Part shown: one piece after another, positions 13,769 to 19,188 of the stretch | Numbering within the stretch: the first letter of the stretch is position 1 | Layout of the letters: each line of letters opens with the position of its first letter | From: CAYWNA01 sp964459305 | Lineage (GTDB): Bacteria > Planctomycetota > Planctomycetia > Pirellulales > Pirellulaceae | Direction of reading: 5' to 3' | Assembly: GCA_964459305.1 (NCBI GenBank) | Contig: CAYWNA010000259.1 | Coordinates: 1-19,188 of the forward strand | Length of the DNA stretch: 19,188 bases | Program-made: the position numbers and the translations under genes | Notes under the pieces: model-generated | Databases searched by the model: none | What the model saw: the letters and a program-made list of their open reading frames with translations, nothing else | What the model was told of the DNA's origin: nothing

Positions 13769-15631
13769 TCATCCGCACGCGTTTGGTCCCTGATCTGGCA
13801 CAACGACGGTGTCGTCCGAAGCAGCCCAGCAAAGCGAGTCTATAGTGCTCTCCGCTGTTGCGTATACGTTGCCGCTGTCCTCACCTTGTTCGCCGTCAAG
13901 CCCCAGAGTCGGGTCACCGGCATGACGCTGAACACACACCAGGCAGATGTCGTCCACCTGAGGCCCGTTGCCGACGAACTGTCGCACGTCGTTGATAATC
14001 GCTTCACCAATGGCTTGCAGGTCCTGCGAGCCCGCTTTCACGTGGTTCCGTATCCTATCGACGGTGAACTGGTCGCCGGCCGGGCTCAAGGCTTCGATGA
14101 CACCATCGGTGTACATAGTCAATGACTCTCCAGGCGCCAGTGGGATCGTTATCTGCTCGTAGTCCATCCCTTCCATAATGCCGACGGGCAGTCCGGAAAC
14201 GTCCTCCCCAGGCTCCTCGATCGTGCCGTCGGCGCGACGCCAGATCGGCGCCGAGTGCCCTGCGTTGACGATTGTGACTTCATGTTTCTCCGAATCCAAG
14301 ACAATCATGAGTAGCGTGACAAATCGGTCGACTTGGGTATAGCTCAGCCTATCGTTCAAGCTGGCAATTGCGGCGGCCGGATGGCTTTCCCTGTGCAAGC
14401 AGTATTTCATTTCATCTGCCACCTTCGCCATCATCGCGGCCGCTGCGATCCCATGGCCCACGACGTCGGCCACGAACGCCGCCGTGCGGCCATCCGGTAG
14501 TGGAATGTAGTCGTAATAGTCGCCTCCAATGTGGTTTGCTGCGCAGCGATAATCAAAGAACTCGTACCCGTGTAGTCGGGGTCGGCTTTGCGGCAGGAAG
14601 GCTTTGTACATTTCCTGGGCCAGCTCCAGGTCTTGCTCGATTTCCTTTTGACGCAGCGCGGTTTCAAACAACTGTGCCTTGAAGACTGCAATGCCCGCTT
14701 GCACGGCGACGCTGGCTAGGATTTCCAGATCGTCCTGGCGAAACTGTTTCCGTTGATCCGCCGTATCCACCTGAATGACTCCGAGCGAGTTACCTTCAGA
14801 GTCAACCAATGGCGCATACATCATGCTACGGATTGGCTGGCCTGCAATACCCTCGATGACGTCCAGACGATTGTCCCGGGTTTTAGGCGCGTACAGCATT
14901 GCCTCTTTCGATTCCATGACCTTCTTGACGATGGTACGGCTGATGCGAACAGTACCGTCGTCGTTTTGTCTGCGCGACTTGGCCCAACGAGGAGCTAACG
15001 TGCCGTCCCTTGTCCTCAAAACGATGATACCTCGATCAGCCTGGGGCAGAATCAGAAACACACTGTTCAACACCTGCGGGAGCACCTTGTCCAACGCCAA
15101 CGCCTTACCTAGGCTGCGCGTAATCTCGATCAATGCGGACAGTCGGGCTGTCAGCCTGCCGCTGACTTGCCGGTTCTCGTCGGAACCGGTAGTGAGATCC
15201 AGTGTCGCCAAGACCGAAGAACCTGTATCGAAGCTGTCCTCGTCGTCATCGAGTATTGCCCTCAAGGACTCGACAGCGGCACATGCGTCCGCCACCTCTC
15301 CCGACGATTCCGCTTCTGTCACTAAAGCGGGACGCGAGTCGTTGAACGTGAACTCGACATCGCCTACACTGAACGTGTCGCCGTTCTTCAGTGGGAACTT
15401 CTCCTGTGGCGTGATTCTCTCGTCGTTCAGATAAGTACCGTTGCGGCTATCAAGATCTTGGAGGTAATAATCCTCGCCGTCGCGCAGGATTCGTGCGTGA
15501 AATCGGCTGACCGTCGGGGCGTTTGTCAGGACGATTCGGCAGTCAGGATGCCGTCCGATTGCCGTTTCGTCACGGTTCAAGTCGAAAGGCTGTCCTGATT
15601 CGGGACTGCTTCTTACGACGAGGTGCGCCAT
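13769..15631 (-). CDS. FHA-GAF-PP2C (SpoIIE/RsbU-type) serine phosphatase
   Basis: Protein of 620 aa with three domains. FHA at about 1-100: AIGRHPDC, VSRFHARI and DLDSRNGTYLND, the phosphothreonine-binding loops. GAF at about 160-325, ending SMMYAPLVDSEGNSLGVIQVD. A short coiled linker (326-345) leads to a PP2C/SpoIIE phosphatase at about 350-570, with metal-binding GGDYYDY (369-375), ADVVGHG (388-394), YTDG (507-510) and DDICLV (560-565). Family role: dephosphorylation of a serine/threonine on an anti-sigma antagonist or similar partner, gated by a GAF ligand and by binding of a phosphorylated protein through FHA. No anti-sigma factor or kinase lies nearby. The C-terminal 50 residues carry no domain I know. 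AGGAG abuts the ATG directly, closer than usual. Confidence 0.93.
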   Translation of the reverse strand: MAHLVVRSSPESGQPFDLNRDETAIGRHPDCRIVLTNAPTVSRFHARILRDGEDYYLQDLDSRNGTYLNDERITPQEKFPLKNGDTFSVGDVEFTFNDSRPALVTEAESSGEVADACAAVESLRAILDDDEDSFDTGSSVLATLDLTTGSDENRQVSGRLTARLSALIEITRSLGKALALDKVLPQVLNSVFLILPQADRGIIVLRTRDGTLAPRWAKSRRQNDDGTVRISRTIVKKVMESKEAMLYAPKTRDNRLDVIEGIAGQPIRSMMYAPLVDSEGNSLGVIQVDTADQRKQFRQDDLEILASVAVQAGIAVFKAQLFETALRQKEIEQDLELAQEMYKAFLPQSRPRLHGYEFFDYRCAANHIGGDYYDYIPLPDGRTAAFVADVVGHGIAAAAMMAKVADEMKYCLHRESHPAAAIASLNDRLSYTQVDRFVTLLMIVLDSEKHEVTIVNAGHSAPIWRRADGTIEEPGEDVSGLPVGIMEGMDYEQITIPLAPGESLTMYTDGVIEALSPAGDQFTVDRIRNHVKAGSQDLQAIGEAIINDVRQFVGNGPQVDDICLVCVQRHAGDPTLGLDGEQGEDSGNVYATAESTIDSLCWAASDDTVVVPDQGPNACG

Positions 15632-16146
15632 CTCCTGTCTTACCTTGTTGAAGGCATTGCTTCACGCAAATCAACCGTCCTCCCAATCCAATCCAACGAG
15701 ATGTGGTTGGGATTTCTTCTGCTCCGCGCCTACGAGGAGGCAAAGTCCTTCCCGTACCGACTCACGCAATAGGCCAACAGCATCCCGCGCTTGGTGCCCC
15801 CAATGCGGTTATCCGTCACACAGCCGCGGCGGCGGCTTCTAGATGTCTTCCGCTTCCGCGGCAGCAAGCTCAAGGGGGTGCGTCCCTCTGAGCCGATAGT
15901 CGCCATTTGCGGTGAGCCTAGTGCCAATCCAGGCTGAACACGCCATCTAGAGTACAATATCCGCGTCTCACTTTCCACCGACTGAGCGAGATTGTCGTTT
16001 ATGTTTCCGATGTGGGGGACACTATTTCGATTCGGTGCATCAGACCGAACCGAGCCCCGCCCGTCGCAGAGAGCTTTTCCGGGACCCGCTACCAGGAACA
16101 TCCCAAATACCGACCGACTTTTTGGTGCGACCGCGGACCAACTTGC

Positions 16147-16170
16147 GCGCAGAGGTCGCCCCCACCTACG
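16147..16170 (+). repeat. 24-nt dispersed repeat, copy 2
   Basis: The partner of 13567-13590 (22/24, same orientation), inside the gene-poor stretch between the FHA-PP2C and URO-D genes. Confidence 0.65.
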
Positions 16171-16286
16171 CAACGAAACGCGATCTGCTAACCTGCACAG
16201 GTCACATCGACCGATGCACTCTCGAACTCGCCGATATTCCACCGATTCTACCTGGCTCAGCACCGATCGTCCGTCCTTGCATTGCA

Positions 16287-16454
16287 TCAAAGCCCTTTCT
16301 GAAGAGCGAATAGCTTTCGACCCTTGAGAATCTCATCAACGACCCTTTGCCAGTGCTCACGCCTTTTCCAACTCAGGCCATCTGTCGATGGTTTAGCCTG
16401 GATTAGCTGGGCATCCGCAACACCCGGCGCCTGCTTCCGCCTGTGGTTGGCGTC
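16287..16454 (-). pseudogene. Possible gene remnant
   Basis: An open frame of 55 codons between two stops, with no start codon. It contains LSWKRREHWQRVVDEILKGRKLFAL, an amphipathic, strongly protein-like helix. The tryptophan/arginine spacing is loosely like the N-terminus of IS66-type accessory proteins, but the rest does not follow. Unassigned. Confidence 0.25.
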
Positions 16455-16535
16455 TCATGATGCCATAGCCGCGTTAGACCGTCGGCGACTTTCCGCCGAA
16501 TTGCGGATGACAATCATGTCCTCGAACGTTTGAGC

Positions 16536-17570
16536 TCAGTCGATCTGATACACGGCCAGGATGTTCTCCGGCGGTACGTCGGGCTGGAACAGATGGGCCG
16601 GACCGAGAATGTACCCGCCGTCTTGCCCAAGGACGTCGCAATATCGACGGACCTCTGCGTGAACCTCTTCTGGCGTACCGTGCGGCAAAACGTGCTGCAT
16701 GTCGATGCCGCCGTGAAAGGTCAGCCGGTCGCCGAATTCGGCCTTGAGTTGCTCCGGGGACATCTCCGGCCCAACCGGTTGGATCGGGTCCAGTACATCG
16801 ATGCCCAGCTCGATCAACTCTGGAATCAACGGTCGGATCAAGCCGCAACTGTGGAAAAGTACCTTTCCGCCCAAGCCATGAATGCAAACGATCATCTCTC
16901 GCAGGTAGGGAGCGACGAATTCGCGAAACATGGGGGCTGAAATCAGCGGTCCATGCTGGCTTCCCAGGTCGCTGATCAGCAGGTACAGATCGATGCGTCC
17001 GTGTGTGGCTTCTGCCGCCCGTGTGTAGTCCTCCTTGTAGAAATCGGTGAACTTCCGCGAGAGGAAATGCGCCCATTCGGGGCGCGTGGCCATGTCCAGG
17101 AACATGCCCTCCCAACCGCGAACCAATCCGGGACGTTGCCAGACATCCGCGAAACCGTACAGGATCGCATAATCGTCGAAACGCTCGCACTGTGCGACAA
17201 GCGATGCGTGATTGAATTGATCGGGCGTTGGCCAGGGGAAGCTCTCCAACTCGGCCACGGTCTGCGCGTCGGTTAGCGCTCCGCACGTGTCCTCTCGCAT
17301 TGGGCCCCACGGAGTCTGGCGATAGATGTAACGTTCACCCCAGAAGTTCTGATACATGCCCTCGCCGATGTATCGCTCGGCCAGGCCGTCCAATTCGAGA
17401 TGGCGCACGTCGATGCCCAAGTTGTCCAGCACCCGCGCCCGGTCGTCGTGTCCCACGTGGGCGAGCAATCGCTTCCACGTGGGCTCCTCGGCCCAGAAGT
17501 CGCGCGGCGTGCGATCGGGCTTGTTATGATCGAGCGCTGTCAGGACTCGTTCACGTGGGGTCATCGCCAT
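16536..17570 (-). CDS. Uroporphyrinogen decarboxylase (URO-D)-fold protein
   Basis: Protein of 344 aa. It opens MTPRERVLTALDHNKPDRTPRDFW, the usual start of URO-D-like proteins. It carries YGFADVWQRPGLVRGWEGMFLDM, LISDLGSQHGPLISAPMFREFVAPYLREM, VLFHSCGLIRPLIPELIELGIDVLDPIQP (H240-x-C242), LTFHGGIDMQHVLPHGTPEEV and GGYILGPAHLFQPDVPPENILAVY. Relatives include heme-pathway HemE and corrinoid methyltransferases (MtaA/MtbA/CmuA). The HxC motif favours a zinc methyltransferase-like site, but the second ligand cysteine of that group is not obvious and no corrinoid protein is nearby. HemE itself is unlikely given the divergent N-terminus. The ATG at 17570 lies 11 nt after the FG-GAP stop, so it is in the same operon; the frame upstream to 18002 is the shadow of that gene. 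Confidence 0.9.
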   Translation of the reverse strand: MAMTPRERVLTALDHNKPDRTPRDFWAEEPTWKRLLAHVGHDDRARVLDNLGIDVRHLELDGLAERYIGEGMYQNFWGERYIYRQTPWGPMREDTCGALTDAQTVAELESFPWPTPDQFNHASLVAQCERFDDYAILYGFADVWQRPGLVRGWEGMFLDMATRPEWAHFLSRKFTDFYKEDYTRAAEATHGRIDLYLLISDLGSQHGPLISAPMFREFVAPYLREMIVCIHGLGGKVLFHSCGLIRPLIPELIELGIDVLDPIQPVGPEMSPEQLKAEFGDRLTFHGGIDMQHVLPHGTPEEVHAEVRRYCDVLGQDGGYILGPAHLFQPDVPPENILAVYQID

Positions 17571-17581
17571 TCCGAATCGCC

Positions 17582-18769
17582 CTATTTGCTGAGAAACACG
17601 AACGTGCCCTTCTTGTTGCCGACGATGACGTCGGGCACCTTGTCGTCGTTCAGATCCGCGGCGGCCACCTGCGTACCGACTCCCGAATCGTCGTCGACCT
17701 GGAGGGGGATGAAGCGCACACTCTTGTCGGCATTGCGTTGTATCTGGAACCAGTAGACCACGGCCGGCGCGTTCGGTTCTTTGTCTCCCTTGGGGCCGTG
17801 GGCCCAGAAACGCTTGCCGGTCAGCACGTCCTTCACACCGTCGCCGTTCATGTCGACTAGGTCGAAGGCGTGTAATTGACTGATTCGCAAGTCGTCCGAG
17901 TTCAGATCGGGTTCCGATGGCATGATCACGTGCTGCTGGAAGCCGATTTGGCCGGAATCGCCGCGTGTCTGTTTGTGCCACACAAGCCCGTATAGATGAC
18001 AATGCCAGGACGTAATTACGTCGTTCAGTCCGTCGCCATCGACGTCGTAGACCAGCATTTGTGCGGCAGCGGCGGCAAACTTGTAGTCATGGCGGATCCA
18101 AGGTTGCCCTGGCTGTGGGTCGGAGGGCTGTTCCCACCAGCAAACGCTTTCCAGGACGTCGATTCGGCCGTCGCCGTTGATGTCGCCGATACCCACGCCG
18201 TGCGAGTACTTCTGATAGCCGCCCTTGGTACTGACCGGATGGAACACCCACGGCTCATCCGGCTTGGCGGGATCCCAGGTGCCGAAGCCCAAGAAGCCGT
18301 CGATATTGAATACCAGATCGGGTCGATCATCACCGTTCACGTCACCCCACATCGGCGATTCGTTGCCCACGTTCTTCAGGGCGGCGTGCGCCTTCCAGTG
18401 CCCTTCCTTTCCAGCAGGGTTCTCGTACCAGGAAGCATCCTTGCCCGGCCACGGCACGTACAGAATGTCCGACCAACCGTCGCCGTTGAAATCGCCGGTG
18501 TAGGTCAGGAAGTTGTCGGAATAGCCTTTGGGGTCGAATTCCTTCGGCTCGCGGACCTCGCGGCGCTGCTGGAAGTCCGGTCCCGCGTACCAGTAGGGAC
18601 CGGATACGACGTCTAACTTGCCGTCGCGGTCGAAGTCGGCGTAGTACGCGCCCTCACAAAGAAATTTGTCGGTCAGGTGCAGCTTCTTGTACGCCGCACG
18701 CGGCGCTTCCGCTGCCGCCACCGCACACCACAAGCTGGCCAGAATCAATGGTACTGTTACTCTTCGCAT
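17582..18769 (-). CDS. Secreted FG-GAP / VCBS seven-repeat propeller protein
   Basis: Protein of 395 aa. A signal peptide (MRRVTVPLILASLWCAVAAAEA) is followed by seven calcium-type D-x-D/N-x-D repeats: ADFDRDGKLDVV, GDFNGDGWSDIL, GDVNGDDRPDLV, GDINGDGRIDVL, YDVDGDGLNDVI, VDMNGDGVKDVL and ADLNDDKVPDVI. They are spaced about 40-60 residues apart, which makes one closed seven-bladed propeller as in integrin-alpha-type FG-GAP proteins. It is probably extracytoplasmic and calcium-stabilised; the ligand is unknown. The start at 18769 has AGGAG 8 nt upstream and begins the signal peptide, so the longer frame to 18877 is rejected. It is the first gene of an operon with the URO-D-fold protein. Confidence 0.92.
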   Translation of the reverse strand: MRRVTVPLILASLWCAVAAAEAPRAAYKKLHLTDKFLCEGAYYADFDRDGKLDVVSGPYWYAGPDFQQRREVREPKEFDPKGYSDNFLTYTGDFNGDGWSDILYVPWPGKDASWYENPAGKEGHWKAHAALKNVGNESPMWGDVNGDDRPDLVFNIDGFLGFGTWDPAKPDEPWVFHPVSTKGGYQKYSHGVGIGDINGDGRIDVLESVCWWEQPSDPQPGQPWIRHDYKFAAAAAQMLVYDVDGDGLNDVITSWHCHLYGLVWHKQTRGDSGQIGFQQHVIMPSEPDLNSDDLRISQLHAFDLVDMNGDGVKDVLTGKRFWAHGPKGDKEPNAPAVVYWFQIQRNADKSVRFIPLQVDDDSGVGTQVAAADLNDDKVPDVIVGNKKGTFVFLSK

Positions 18770-18828
18770 GGTGAGTACTCCTGGGTCTTCGAGGTTTTGC
18801 ATTGCCTTACGGCGTTGACGATCTGCGT

Positions 18829-18858
18829 AGTATAACACCAGCGGGTGCGGAATGGCAT
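18829..18858 (-). promoter_or_regulatory. Candidate promoter of the FG-GAP / URO-D operon
   Basis: On the minus strand, TATACT (18834-18829; 5/6) is preceded at 18 nt by ATGCCA (18858-18853; 4/6). The predicted leader is about 55 nt. Confidence 0.35.
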
Positions 18859-18879
18859 GTATGCTTGCTTGTGCCACGG

Positions 18880-19188
18880 CCGTTTGTTGGAGTCCAGGCT
18901 TAAGCCGGCCCCCCCCAGCCTAAACGCTGTACGCAATCAACATCAACTCGCGGCAACACTTGACATGGCAAATCCAGGGGTCTAGCCTAACTCAAGGTGT
19001 CAGACGTCTTTTCTCCAATTGATGAGTTCGTCTGGTTCGCCGTTGAGATGTCTGCGCAACCGTCTCTTACGAGAGTGGAAGAGCGGCATGATCGGGGCCA
19101 TTCGCAAGCGAGACATCCTTGCTCACCCATTCGTCACCATTCGGTGCTTCGGCTGGCGAGTGTTCGCTCGGGTTCTAACTGCGGGGCG
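18880..19188. other. Right-edge stretch without a supportable gene
   Basis: A 10-bp palindrome lies at 18897-18906, followed by a C run. A minus-strand frame of 38 codons (starting MSRLRMAPIMPLF, ending DELINWRKDV) has no spaced ribosome binding site and is not called. The stretch may belong to a gene beyond the window. Confidence 0.4.

Larger units (their letters stand above)
15632..16535. other. 900-nt stretch without an intact gene
   Basis: Nothing here has a ribosome binding site, start codon and family match together. Two pieces read as possible gene debris on the minus strand: 15730-15880, ending GGTKRGMLLAYCVSRYGKDF, and 16287-16454. A 24-nt repeat at 16147-16170 matches 13567-13590. 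The pieces cannot be assigned to a family with confidence. Confidence 0.5.

Noticed and set aside
16474..17310. 278-codon minus-strand frame
   Set aside because: A different frame of the URO-D-fold gene, rich in Arg and Gly, with no motif.
19025..19141. 38-codon minus-strand frame at the right edge
   Set aside because: AAGG abuts the ATG with no spacer and there is no family; too weak to call.
1..19188. CRISPR array, intact insertion sequence or integrase
   Set aside because: No regularly spaced repeat of 25-40 nt, and no transposase or recombinase frame with catalytic motifs was found; the repeats here are isolated palindromes or pairs.

Overview
The window most resembles the chromosome of a planctomycete (Planctomycetota, Pirellulales-like). 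The evidence is a GC-rich sequence, loosely packed genes on both strands, two Tat-exported Gfo/Idh/MocA oxidoreductases, secreted beta-propeller proteins (lactonase, PQQ-like, FG-GAP), a SUMF1-type protein, an FHA-GAF-PP2C phosphatase, and many short palindromic repeats between genes. The assignment is from gene content only; there is no rRNA or other marker gene here.

Layout. 1-1750: a small membrane-anchored protein with an ExbD-like tail, then a Tat-exported lactonase-type beta-propeller. 1750-3280: a decayed accessory stretch with a perfect 24-bp inverted repeat, two remnants of one CBM9-like domain, and between them an intact PIN toxin / small partner pair with its own promoter. 3280-4884 (minus strand): a HhH-GPD DNA glycosylase, a large palindrome resembling an integron attC site, a PD-(D/E)XK-like nuclease and a small gene whose 3' end runs into a repeat. 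5053-9185: a Gfo/Idh/MocA oxidoreductase (minus), a PH-like/zinc-ribbon/two-TM protein (plus) bracketed by inverted copies of a 38-nt repeat, and a second Gfo/Idh/MocA oxidoreductase (minus). 9676-12080: a secreted PQQ-like propeller (minus) divergent from a class II aldolase (plus), with three hairpins between. 12798-15631: a SUMF1-domain protein (plus) and an FHA-GAF-PP2C regulator (minus), convergent. 16536-18769: an FG-GAP propeller and a URO-D-fold protein, 11 nt apart in one minus-strand operon.

How the genes work together. Most of the window looks like carbohydrate or small-molecule catabolism: exported oxidoreductases, exported propellers, an aldolase. No complete pathway can be drawn and no substrate can be named. 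The part most likely to hold something new is 1800-4900. It combines a toxin-antitoxin-like pair, a DNA glycosylase next to a nuclease-fold protein, an attC-like palindrome and broken genes, which is what a mobile or defence-type island looks like. Start codons were moved inward from the longest frame wherever a Shine-Dalgarno sequence, signal peptide or promoter decided it. No tRNA, rRNA, CRISPR array, intact transposase or integrase was found.
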